From Thioclava sediminum (GTDB taxonomy: Bacteria; Pseudomonadota; Alphaproteobacteria; Rhodobacterales; Rhodobacteraceae), in contig NZ_MPZV01000002.1 of the NCBI RefSeq assembly GCF_002020355.1, forward strand, positions 1 to 64,000: DNA of 64,000 bases, given 5' to 3'. The notes under the pieces are model-generated. The model did not search any database and was not told the origin of the DNA. It saw only the letters and a program-made list of their open reading frames with translations. The translations under genes and the position numbers were made by a program. Numbering within the stretch: the first letter of the stretch is position 1; every line of letters begins with the position of its first letter. This document shows positions 10,143 to 17,514 of the stretch, piece after piece.

Positions 10143-10170
10143 CGGGTGGCGCGATCGCGCGCGCCACCCG
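10143..10170 (-). other. Intercistronic stem-loop after the sugar-binding-protein gene
   Basis: A perfect 11-bp inverted repeat (CGGGTGGCGCG / CGCGCCACCCG) with a 6-base loop lies between the binding-protein stop (10191) and the ATPase start (10114). No U tract follows it, so it is more likely a partial terminator or a 3'-end stabiliser than a full stop. Such hairpins commonly raise binding-protein output relative to the membrane parts. Confidence 0.7.
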
Positions 10171-10190
10171 AGCTTGAGAACCGTCAGGGA

Positions 10191-11246
10191 TCAGAAGTCG
10201 TATTGATCCATGTTGTCCTTGGTCACGCCGACCCAGCCGGCCCCGTAGAGCACTTTCGCGTCCGCGCTATCGGCTTCCTTGAGATCGGTATAGCCTTCGA
10301 GACCGAGGTTAGTGCCCGCCTTGATATCGGCATGGTCCTTGCCCGCATCACGTGCTTTCAGCTCGGCCAGTGCGATCATGTTCATCGCGTAGCCAGCAAC
10401 CGCCGGATCCCAGAACTGGATGTAGCTGATATCGCCCTGCGAGATGTACTGACCCGCGACCGACGGAAGACCGGTGCCCGCGAAGTGCAGCTTGCCCTGC
10501 AGACCGCCTTCCGCGATCAGACGACCGGCGCCTGCCGAGGTCGGCATCGGACCACCCACGACACCGGTGATGTCGGGATGCGCGGTCAGCGCCTCTTTCA
10601 GCTTGTTGTAGTCGGTGTTCGCGTCGTCATAGGTCTCCAGACGATCCGTCGCGAGCGACATGTCCGGATAGGCTTCCTTCTGACGCTCGATCGCGCCGTC
10701 GATCCACTCGTTTTGCGACTTCGAGGTCAGCGAGCCGACGGTGGCGACATATTTGCCCTTCTCACCCATCTGCTTGGCGAGGTGGTCCATCAGCTCCGCG
10801 CCATAGGCTTTGTTGTCGAAGGCTTCGATGTCGTAATCGACATTCTTGATGTTCGAGGCTTCGTGGCTCACCACGACGATGCCGCGATCACGAGCCTTCT
10901 TGAGCACCGGCTCGACCGCTTCCACCGAGAACGGCACGACGGCGATGGCGTCCACGCCCTGCGCGATCAGGTTCTCGATCAGCTGCACCTGCGCTGCCGC
11001 ATCCGCCTGCGAGGGGCCGACCATCCAGGTGTCGCTGCCGGTGTCGTCGCCGAACTGCTTCACGCCGTCACGCATCCGGTCGAACCACGCGATGCCGTCG
11101 ACCTTCACAACGGTCGCGATGTGGTAGGTCTTGTCGGAGCTGAGCATTTCCTTGTCGACATTGCTCGTGTCGACGACCTGCTGCGCCAGTGCCGGGGTGG
11201 CCATGGCGACCGCGAATGCAGCGGCCGGAATGAATCCGAGCTTCAT
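10191..11246 (-). CDS. Periplasmic sugar-binding protein (RhaS/LsrB-like)
   Basis: A 351-residue type I periplasmic binding protein (Peripla_BP_4 family). Residues 1-21 form a Sec signal peptide ending in ALAQ, and the mature part begins QVVDTSN. The sequence pattern (HIATVVKVDGIAWF, AVVPFSVEAVEPVL) resembles rhamnose and autoinducer-2 binding proteins rather than ribose RbsB. It is the first gene of the transport operon, with GGGAG 8 bases before the ATG and a promoter and DeoR-type operator just upstream. The ligand is inferred from its neighbours to be deoxyribose or a deoxyriboside. Confidence 0.9.
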   Translation of the reverse strand: MKLGFIPAAAFAVAMATPALAQQVVDTSNVDKEMLSSDKTYHIATVVKVDGIAWFDRMRDGVKQFGDDTGSDTWMVGPSQADAAAQVQLIENLIAQGVDAIAVVPFSVEAVEPVLKKARDRGIVVVSHEASNIKNVDYDIEAFDNKAYGAELMDHLAKQMGEKGKYVATVGSLTSKSQNEWIDGAIERQKEAYPDMSLATDRLETYDDANTDYNKLKEALTAHPDITGVVGGPMPTSAGAGRLIAEGGLQGKLHFAGTGLPSVAGQYISQGDISYIQFWDPAVAGYAMNMIALAELKARDAGKDHADIKAGTNLGLEGYTDLKEADSADAKVLYGAGWVGVTKDNMDQYDF

Positions 11247-11324
11247 GATAATTCTCCCTTCAAGCGGACCTCCTCGTCCGCGTTTCCCGGTTCAGGCGCA
11301 TGCCGAAACCGGCCCTCCAAGTAA

Positions 11325-11340
11325 TGTTACGATCGCAACA
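11325..11340. promoter_or_regulatory. Candidate DeoR operator
   Basis: TGTTACGATCGCAACA is a 16-bp near-palindrome, with one mismatched pair, within a longer near-palindrome at 11324-11341. The E. coli DeoR operator is TGTTAGAATTCTAACA, so the outer half-sites TGTTA and (T/C)AACA agree. It lies just downstream of a TTGACA promoter and upstream of the binding-protein gene, where a bound repressor would block transcription. Confidence 0.72.
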
Positions 11341-11351
11341 TAACTCGGGAC

Positions 11352-11378
11352 CATCTAGGGGATGAAGGGAAGTGTCAA
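11352..11378 (-). promoter_or_regulatory. Promoter of the sugar transport/catabolic operon
   Basis: On the minus strand a perfect TTGACA -35 box (11378-11373) is followed after 15 bases by TAGATG (11357-11352); a 17-base spacing would give a weaker -10. The predicted start falls near 11345, immediately before the palindromic operator at 11325-11340. The -35 box abuts the deoR stop codon. Confidence 0.55.
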
Positions 11379-12113
11379 CTACATCTTAAGCTGCGCTGCA
11401 GCGAGAAGTCCGGCCTCGGTGACGACGCCCGAAACCTCGTCGAGAGACGCGAAAACGACCGGCTTGCGCTGGCCGATCTTGCTGGCATCCATGACGACAA
11501 AACACTGTTTTGAAAGCTCTATCGCCGCACGTTTCAAGGGGACTTCGTACTCGTGCGAACAGCTCAGCGCCCCATCGGAATCGAGCCCGCCCGCGGACAG
11601 GAACGCTACATCGATGTTCAAAGGCGCCAATCGGTCGTGCGGATTTCCCGCATGACACGAGCGCGTACTCGACTTGATTTCGCCGCCCAGAAACTCGACC
11701 GGGACGCTGCTGCGCCCCTGCAGGATCTCCGCCGTGGTCAGACAATGGGTGATGATTCGCCGCGCTTTGCCCTGCGCCAGAAGCCGCGCGAGATGGGGCA
11801 GCGTGGTGCCGGTATCGAGGAACACGACCGCGCCCTCGGGGACGAGTTCAAGCGCATGACCCGCCGCCGCGCGCTTGGCGTCGATGGCGCGGTTCATCTG
11901 CGCGTCGAAGTCGTAATGCTCGGTCGTACGTGTGGTGACGATATAGCCGCCCCGGCAGGCAAACCCCGCTTCGGGCTGCGCCGCGTCGCGCCGCAGGGTC
12001 ATCTCGGTCACGCCCATCTGCTCGGACAGGTCGCGCAAACGCAGGGCGGGCGAGACATCGAGCAAGGCGGTTATCTGGTCGATCCGCTCTTGTTGGCGGC
12101 TGGGTCTGGTCAC
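11379..12113 (-). CDS. deoR: DeoR-type transcriptional repressor
   Basis: A 244-residue repressor with an N-terminal winged helix (about residues 5-55) and a C-terminal sugar-phosphate sensor domain containing FLDTGTTLPHLARLL. The wing reads TLRRD-AAQPEAG-FACRGGYIV, one residue shorter than the usual DeoR-family RRDLxxLExxG...HGG pattern. This is not damage: E. coli DeoR itself has MTIRRD...LLGGYIV here and also shares the following H-Y and K-R-A-A pattern. This suggests a genuine orthologue that responds to deoxyribose-5-phosphate, not a generic family member. It lies between the kinase and the transport operon, on the same strand. Confidence 0.88.
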   Translation of the reverse strand: MTRPSRQQERIDQITALLDVSPALRLRDLSEQMGVTEMTLRRDAAQPEAGFACRGGYIVTTRTTEHYDFDAQMNRAIDAKRAAAGHALELVPEGAVVFLDTGTTLPHLARLLAQGKARRIITHCLTTAEILQGRSSVPVEFLGGEIKSSTRSCHAGNPHDRLAPLNIDVAFLSAGGLDSDGALSCSHEYEVPLKRAAIELSKQCFVVMDASKIGQRKPVVFASLDEVSGVVTEAGLLAAAQLKM

Positions 12114-12247
12114 GATTTGGCTTTCAAGATTTGGGTTTCGAAACGCATTCTATAATCCGCAGAGTGTCCGAAACCGGACCTGCGAAAGCAAGCGCTGCGT
12201 TCCAATCCGCACTGCGCCGCAGCGTCACACCTTGTCAGCGAGCCCCG

Positions 12248-13876
12248 TCACTCGGCCGCCTTGGCCATGCTCTCGCGCACCGAACGCGCAGTCGATTGCA
12301 GCGTCAGGAACGCCTCGAACCGCGCCGCGTGCAAACGCTCCACCGCGCCGCCTGCGGGTGCAAACCGGGTCGCGACCTGCGACATCGCGCCCATCGCGGC
12401 CTGCAGGTCGTCGAACCCCTCCGCCGCGACCGCGCCGAGCATCGCAGCCCCCAGCAGCACCGGTTCCTCGCAGCGCGTGACCACGACGTCGCGCCCGGTC
12501 GCATCCGCGATGATCTGACGGGTGACGGGATGCGCCCCCGCCCCGCCCGAGATCGAAATCTCCGAAATCGGCGCACCATGTTCGGCCTGCACCTCGATGA
12601 TCTGGCGCAGCCCATAGGCCAGCCCGCACACCCCCGCGACATAAAGCGCCACGAGCGAGTCCAGCCCGGTTTCCATCCCCTGCCCCACGATCACCGCGCG
12701 CGCATCGGGATCGGCGAAGGGCGCGCGGTTGCCCAAGAACTCCGGCACGACGTGAAGCCCATCGGCAAGCGTCGCGACTTCAGAAGGTGAACCCGCCGTC
12801 TCGAGCGCGAGATCGGCGAGGAATTCCGGCACGGATTTGCCGGCGGCCTTAGCCCGTTCGCGCGCCTCCGCTGCTGCCGGATGCAATTGCACGAGCTGCG
12901 CGATCGCCGCCCCGGCGCCCGATTGGCCACCCTCATTGAGCCACATCCCCGGGATCATCGCCGAGAAATACGGCCCCCAGACACCGGGCACGAAGGCAGG
13001 TTCGCGCGTCGAAGTCATTGTGCAAGACGAGGTACCGAACACATAGCCCAGACAGTGCGCCGGATCGCCCGACCCGCCCTGCGCCGCCACGGTGCCGATC
13101 CCGCCAGCATGGGCGTCGATCAGCCCGGCGGCGACCGGCGTTCCGGGCGTCAGGCCCATCTGCGCGGCGGCTGCCTCGGTCAGCCCTGCCCCAAGCGGCG
13201 TGCCCGGATCGACGATACGCGCGCCGATCCGCGCGAAACCGTCCTCCGCCAGATCGCCAAGGCCGATCGCGTGGAAATAGTCCGGATCCCAGCGGCCCTC
13301 ATGGGCGAGATAGGTCCATTTGCAGGTGACCGTGCAGGCGGAGCGCTCCAGCGCGCCGCTCGCCTTCCATGTCAGGAAATCGGCGAGATCGAAGAATTGC
13401 ACGGCCTGCGCGTAGATGTAGGGGCGCTCCTCGCGCAGCCACATCAGTTTCGGCGTCTGCATCTCCGGCGAAATCCGGCCGCCCACATAGCGCAGCACAT
13501 CATGATCGCCCGCATTGATCCGCGCTGCCTGATCGCGGGCGCGGTGATCCATCCAGACGATGACGTCGCGCTCGGGCGCATCAGGATCGCCCACGGGCAG
13601 CCCGCCCTCCGGGCCGATCACGGCGAGCGAACAGGTCGCGTCGAACCCGATCCCCGCGACATCGAGCGGGTCGGCCCCCGAGGCCGCCAACGCCCCTTTC
13701 ACCGCATCGCAAACCGCCTGCCAGATCTGGGCGCTCGACTGCTCGACATGGCCATGATCGTCCTGCCACATCTCCAACGGGTGCTTGCCGACGCCGAGAA
13801 GCGTGCCCTCCCGATCGAAAATCCCGGCGCGCGCCGAACCGGTTCCGACATCGACACCGACGAATAACTTGCTCAC
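12248..13876 (-). CDS. FGGY-family carbohydrate kinase (ribulokinase-like)
   Basis: A 542-residue kinase with the FGGY N-terminal phosphate-binding motif VGVDVGTGSARAGIFD, the substrate-loop WMDHRA, and the C-terminal SISGGAGAHPV motif. It resembles ribulokinase-type FGGY enzymes. I chose a GTG start at 13876 because GGGGAGGA stands 6 bases upstream; an in-frame ATG at 13921 lacks a clear site. It is separated from deoR by 134 bases and may have its own promoter. Its role alongside the ribokinase-family enzyme is unclear: it may phosphorylate a keto-pentose or a different pentose that shares the transporter. Confidence 0.88.
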   Translation of the reverse strand: MSKLFVGVDVGTGSARAGIFDREGTLLGVGKHPLEMWQDDHGHVEQSSAQIWQAVCDAVKGALAASGADPLDVAGIGFDATCSLAVIGPEGGLPVGDPDAPERDVIVWMDHRARDQAARINAGDHDVLRYVGGRISPEMQTPKLMWLREERPYIYAQAVQFFDLADFLTWKASGALERSACTVTCKWTYLAHEGRWDPDYFHAIGLGDLAEDGFARIGARIVDPGTPLGAGLTEAAAAQMGLTPGTPVAAGLIDAHAGGIGTVAAQGGSGDPAHCLGYVFGTSSCTMTSTREPAFVPGVWGPYFSAMIPGMWLNEGGQSGAGAAIAQLVQLHPAAAEARERAKAAGKSVPEFLADLALETAGSPSEVATLADGLHVVPEFLGNRAPFADPDARAVIVGQGMETGLDSLVALYVAGVCGLAYGLRQIIEVQAEHGAPISEISISGGAGAHPVTRQIIADATGRDVVVTRCEEPVLLGAAMLGAVAAEGFDDLQAAMGAMSQVATRFAPAGGAVERLHAARFEAFLTLQSTARSVRESMAKAAE

Positions 13877-14226
13877 GTTGATCCTCCCCAGACGCGCATC
13901 TTGCCCAATCCTTAACGACATCGGGCGGGGACTGCCAACCCGGGGGCGCGGCAGGCGATTCTCGCAACACAGAGCAGCCGCGCCGCCGGAACCCCGATAT
14001 CGAGGCCGAAAGACGTGCCGCTGCGAATAAAAACGCGGTCGCGCCCTTCAGCACCGCGACAGACCGCGCGTCCAACCTGCCCTCCGGAACGGGACGCAAA
14101 TCTCGCGAACCACGCCGATACCGGAATATTTTCCTTCCGCGCAATAGAAGCAGTGAACCGCTTAAGCTTGCCATCGCAAAAATCCTGAACAATTTGGGAC
14201 AAAATCCCTAACCAGCGAGGTTTCCC
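13877..14226. other. 350-base intergenic region between divergent genes
   Basis: No credible gene is seen here. The region holds the ribosome-binding site of the FGGY kinase at its left end and, at its right end, the AT-richer promoter area of the rhodanese gene. A small inverted repeat GGGA-CAAAA-TCCC lies at 14196-14208, about 20 bases before the rhodanese start, and could be an operator. I could not place confident -35/-10 boxes. Confidence 0.5.
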
Positions 14227-15168
14227 ATGACCCGTCTCGCACGTATTTCCGCAGCCGCCGCGACCGGCGCTGCTCTCTTCGCCGCCAGTGCCGCGATGGC
14301 CAGCGACCTCGGCCCGCTCGTCACCCCGAGCGAACTGAACGCCGAGATCGACACGGTCGATCCGGTGCTGCTCGACATCCGCACCGGCAGCTATGAAAAA
14401 GGCCATATCGACGGAGCCGTCTATGCGCCCTATTCGCTGTTCCGCGGCCCGGATAACAATCCCGGCCAAGTGCCGCCGATCACGAAGCTGCAGGCGTCCT
14501 TCGAGCAGATCGGCCTCGAGCCCGACCGCCCCATCGTGATCATCGCGCAGGGCGATACCGATACTGACTTCGGCGCCGCCGCGCGCGTCTATTGGACGCT
14601 GAAAAGCACCGGCTTCACCGAGCTGTCGATCCTCAATGGTGGCACGACCGCCTGGGCCAACGCTGGCCTGCCGATGTCGGACGTGACCGAGAACCTGATG
14701 CCCACCGATCTCGATCTGACGTGGAACGACCGCTGGACGGCGGAGACGCCCGCAGTGAGCGATCTCGTCAACGGCAAGGGCAAAGCCGTGCTCGTCGATG
14801 CGCGTCCGCCCGCCTTCTATGAGGGCAAGAAAGCGCACTCCGCCGCTTCGCGTCCCGGCACCCTGCCCGGCGCCGAGAACCTGCCCTACACCAAGTTCTT
14901 CCGCTCCGGCGCGACGGTCATCGACGCGAAAACCGATGCGGCCGCTCTGAAAGAGCAGCTGGGCATCAAGGACGGCGAAGAGGTCGTGTCCTTCTGCAAT
15001 ACCGGGCACTGGGCGGCGACCGACTGGTTCGCCATGTCCGAGCTCGCAGGCATCGAGAACGTGAAGCTCTACCCCGGTTCGATGGTGGAATATTCCAAGA
15101 CCGACGGTGAGATGGCGAACACGCCCGGCCTGTTGCGCAACCTGCTCAACCAGCTCACCGGAGGCTGA
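14227..15168 (+). CDS. Periplasmic two-domain rhodanese (sulfurtransferase)
   Basis: A 313-residue protein with a Sec signal peptide (about residues 1-25, ending AAMA) and two rhodanese domains. The C-terminal domain has the active-site loop with Cys257 in SFCNTGHWA. The N-terminal domain has IAQGDTD at the matching place, so it lacks the persulfide Cys and is probably structural, as in classical tandem rhodaneses. The family moves sulfane sulfur, for example from thiosulfate. It has GAGG 6 bases before the ATG, and it heads an operon with a YeeE/YedE transporter, which points to periplasmic sulfur handling coupled to import. Confidence 0.92.
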   Translation: MTRLARISAAAATGAALFAASAAMASDLGPLVTPSELNAEIDTVDPVLLDIRTGSYEKGHIDGAVYAPYSLFRGPDNNPGQVPPITKLQASFEQIGLEPDRPIVIIAQGDTDTDFGAAARVYWTLKSTGFTELSILNGGTTAWANAGLPMSDVTENLMPTDLDLTWNDRWTAETPAVSDLVNGKGKAVLVDARPPAFYEGKKAHSAASRPGTLPGAENLPYTKFFRSGATVIDAKTDAAALKEQLGIKDGEEVVSFCNTGHWAATDWFAMSELAGIENVKLYPGSMVEYSKTDGEMANTPGLLRNLLNQLTGG

Positions 15169-15170
15169 TG

Positions 15171-16301
15171 ATGAACACTGCCATTCTTGAACGGCAGGCA
15201 GCGTCGGGCGGAATCGCCCGGCGCAGTGCTTTGATCCTCGCAGCCCTTGCAGCGGTCGCGGCCCTCGCGCTGTTCGGCGGCGCGCGCTACGGCTTCATGC
15301 TGGCGATCGGGCTGGGCTTCGGTATCGCGCTGGAAGGGCTGCGCTTCGGCTTTGCGGGCCCTTGGCGCGCGATGATCGTGCGGCGTGAGCCTGCGGGCAT
15401 CCTCGCGCAGCTTCTGGCGATCGCGCTGGTGTCCATCGTCGCGATCCCGGCGATCTCGAGCCATCCGGGCGAGCTGACCGGCGCGCAGGCCCCGATCGGC
15501 TTCGCGATGGTCGGCGGCGCGTTTGTCTTCGGTGCGGCGATGCAGGTCGTGATGGGCTGCGGCTCGGGCACGCTTGTGAACGCAGGCTCGGGCAACCCGA
15601 TCGGGCTGCTCGCGCTGCCGTTCTTCGCCATCGGCAGCTTCTTCGGCGCTTACGGGCTGATCTGGTGGACCAATCTCGGCGCGCTGCCGATCCTGACCCT
15701 GCGTGGCACGAGCGGACTTGCCGTGACGCTGGTTCTTCTCGGGCTGGTCGCGGCCACGGTCTTCTTCCTCGGCAAGCGCGGCTCGCGAAGCCTGCCGCGG
15801 CGCTACATCATCGCGGCCCTCGTCCTCGCAGCGCTCGCCATCGCGAACCTGCTGGTCGCAGGGCAGCCTTGGGGCGTGGTCTACGGGCTGGGCCTCTGGG
15901 TCGCCAAGGGCGTGAACGGAATGGGCTTCGACCTGACGCAATCGGCCTTCTACGCAGCCCCCGGCTCGATCACCCGTGTGAAGGAGAGCCTGCTGACCGA
16001 CTACACCTCGCTCACCGATATCGGCCTGATCGCGGGCGCGTTCGGGGTCGCCGCTTGGCGTCAGGGCGGGCTGTCGCAGAAATTGCCGAGCTATCCGGCC
16101 CGCGCCTGGGCCGCGACGATCATTGCAGGCTTCCTGCTGGGCTATTCCTCGCGACTGGCCTTCGGCTGCAACGTGGGCGCGTTCTTCTCGGGGATCTCGA
16201 CCGGCAGCCTTCATGGCTGGGTATGGTTCGCGGCAGCCTTCGCGGGCGCCTATCTGGGCATCTGGCTACGGCCCCGCCTTGGACTGGAGGCACGCGCATG
16301 A
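15171..16301 (+). CDS. YeeE/YedE-family sulfur transporter
   Basis: A membrane protein of about 376 residues with some nine hydrophobic segments and the family's two conserved cysteine loops: GCGSGTLVNAGSGN in the first half and FGCNVGAFFSGISTGSLHGW near the C-terminus. Relatives (TsuA/YeeE) import thiosulfate by relay through such cysteines. Two ATGs follow the rhodanese stop; I chose 15171 since GGAGG is then 6 bases away, while 15168 overlaps the TGA. With the upstream rhodanese it likely brings thiosulfate or another sulfane-sulfur compound into the cell. Confidence 0.9.
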   Translation: MNTAILERQAASGGIARRSALILAALAAVAALALFGGARYGFMLAIGLGFGIALEGLRFGFAGPWRAMIVRREPAGILAQLLAIALVSIVAIPAISSHPGELTGAQAPIGFAMVGGAFVFGAAMQVVMGCGSGTLVNAGSGNPIGLLALPFFAIGSFFGAYGLIWWTNLGALPILTLRGTSGLAVTLVLLGLVAATVFFLGKRGSRSLPRRYIIAALVLAALAIANLLVAGQPWGVVYGLGLWVAKGVNGMGFDLTQSAFYAAPGSITRVKESLLTDYTSLTDIGLIAGAFGVAAWRQGGLSQKLPSYPARAWAATIIAGFLLGYSSRLAFGCNVGAFFSGISTGSLHGWVWFAAAFAGAYLGIWLRPRLGLEARA

Positions 16302-16462
16302 CCCGGAAAGCGACTGCCTTCACCGCCCTCGCGGCCCTGCTTCTTCTGATCGGCGCCGATCTAATCGGAGCGCCGCTCAATCCCTACCAAGCCCCTCCGG
16401 CCTTCGCCTTCGGATCCGGTCAGGTCGCAAGCGGCGGGTTCTGCGGAGCCTTGCCGAACTGA
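16298..16462 (+). CDS. Small secreted protein coupled to the sulfur transporter
   Basis: A 54-residue protein whose ATG overlaps the transporter stop (ATGA). Residues about 6-25 are a hydrophobic signal or anchor segment (LAALLLLIGADLIGAP). The tail ends with a Gly-rich stretch GSGQVASGGFCGALPN containing a single cysteine. I do not recognise a family. The coupling, the export signal and the lone Cys suggest a small accessory factor of the rhodanese/YedE system. It is followed by a clear terminator, so it closes the operon. Confidence 0.65.
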   Translation: MTRKATAFTALAALLLLIGADLIGAPLNPYQAPPAFAFGSGQVASGGFCGALPN

Positions 16463-16487
16463 TCTCCCAAAATCCTTGCGATCTGGG

Positions 16488-16516
16488 ACACCGGCCCGCT
16501 TCCCTCGGGCCGGTGT
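16488..16516 (+). terminator. Terminator of the rhodanese-YedE operon
   Basis: A perfect 11-bp stem ACACCGGCCCG / CGGGCCGGTGT with a 7-base loop, followed by TCTCTT, starts 25 bases after the small gene's stop codon. Confidence 0.8.
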
Positions 16517-16541
16517 TCTCTTGCCCGGCCTTGGAACCGCG

Positions 16542-16582
16542 CGCGCGGACCGCTAGAGATCGCCAGACGCGCGGTCCGCGCG
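16542..16582 (+). promoter_or_regulatory. Perfect 12-bp inverted repeat before the DMT transporter
   Basis: CGCGCGGACCGC and GCGGTCCGCGCG are perfectly complementary, 17 bases apart, and end 3 bases before the GGGAG ribosome-binding site of the transporter gene. It could be a 5'-leader hairpin or an operator, or a remnant of a terminator; there is no U tract after it. Confidence 0.6.
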
Positions 16583-16596
16583 AAGGGAGCCCCATC

Positions 16597-17508
16597 ATGA
16601 CCAGACATCCGATGTTCGGGATATTCCTCGCGCTGTTCGGCGCGCTGGCGATTTCGCCCGACACGCTACTGATGCGCTGGTCCGAGATGAGCGGCGCGCA
16701 GATGGTGATTTGGCGCGGCTTGCTGATGGGCGGCGCGATGTGGCTGACCTCCATCACCCTGCGCAGACGCCACCTGAAGCGCGACCTGCAGGCGCTCGCC
16801 AGCAGCGCGGGGCTCGTGCTGGTCGCCTGCCATTTCTCGAACATGACGCTGTTTGCCGTGGGGATCGCCGCCGCCCCGGTGTCGGTCGTGCTGTTCAGCG
16901 TCTCGACCGTGCCGGTCTTCGCGGCGCTGCTGTCCCGCCTGCTCCTGCGTGAAAACACCCACTGGTCCACATGGCTCGCCATCGCCGCCGTTCTCAGCGG
17001 GATCGGGCTGGCCGTCTTCGGCCCTGCCCCGGCGAGCGTGGGCGGCAATCCGATCTACGGCGCGCTTGCGGGACTTGGGGTCGCGTTGAGCCTGTCGACG
17101 ACTTTCGTCACGATCCGACGCAATCCGCATCTGCCGATCCTGCTCGCCGTCGGCTCCGGGGCCGGGCTGGCCGGACTTTCAGCATTGCTCTGGACGGGAG
17201 GCGCGGCAGTGACGGGCGGTCAAATCTGGGCAATCGCGCTGGCGGGCGGTGTGGTGCTGCCGATCTCCTTCATGTCGCTGTCGTTTGCGTCGCGCTACAC
17301 CTCGGCCTCGAATGTCAGCCTGCTGATGCTGCTCGAGACGATCCTCGGGCCGATCTGGGTCTGGTGGGGAACGGGCGAGGCTCCGAGCCGCGCGATGCTG
17401 ATCGGCGGAGCGATCGTGATCGGGAGCTTGGCGCTCTATCTCTGGCACGCGGGCCATCGGCAAAGCGTTCTCCGGCGCAGCCAATCCGCCGCGCCGGAGC
17501 ATCTCTAG
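16597..17508 (+). CDS. DMT-superfamily (EamA) transporter
   Basis: A 303-residue inner-membrane protein with about ten hydrophobic segments in two EamA halves, for example ALFGALAISPDTLLMRW at the N-terminus and LMLLETILGPIWVW in the second half. Family members export or import metabolites such as amino acids or purines; the substrate is unknown here. The ATG at 16597 has GGGAG 8 bases upstream. It is transcribed convergently with minE, whose stop lies only 6 bases away. Confidence 0.85.
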   Translation: MTRHPMFGIFLALFGALAISPDTLLMRWSEMSGAQMVIWRGLLMGGAMWLTSITLRRRHLKRDLQALASSAGLVLVACHFSNMTLFAVGIAAAPVSVVLFSVSTVPVFAALLSRLLLRENTHWSTWLAIAAVLSGIGLAVFGPAPASVGGNPIYGALAGLGVALSLSTTFVTIRRNPHLPILLAVGSGAGLAGLSALLWTGGAAVTGGQIWAIALAGGVVLPISFMSLSFASRYTSASNVSLLMLLETILGPIWVWWGTGEAPSRAMLIGGAIVIGSLALYLWHAGHRQSVLRRSQSAAPEHL

Positions 17509-17514
17509 TAACGC

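Noticed and set aside
11379-12113. A suspected deletion or frameshift in the DNA-binding domain of the DeoR-family regulator.
   Set aside because: E. coli DeoR has the same short wing ending in GGYIV, so this is a subfamily feature and the frame is intact.
13912-15009. A minus-strand open frame of 365 codons overlapping the rhodanese gene.
   Set aside because: It is antisense to a clear rhodanese with signal peptide and active site, and has no recognisable features of its own.
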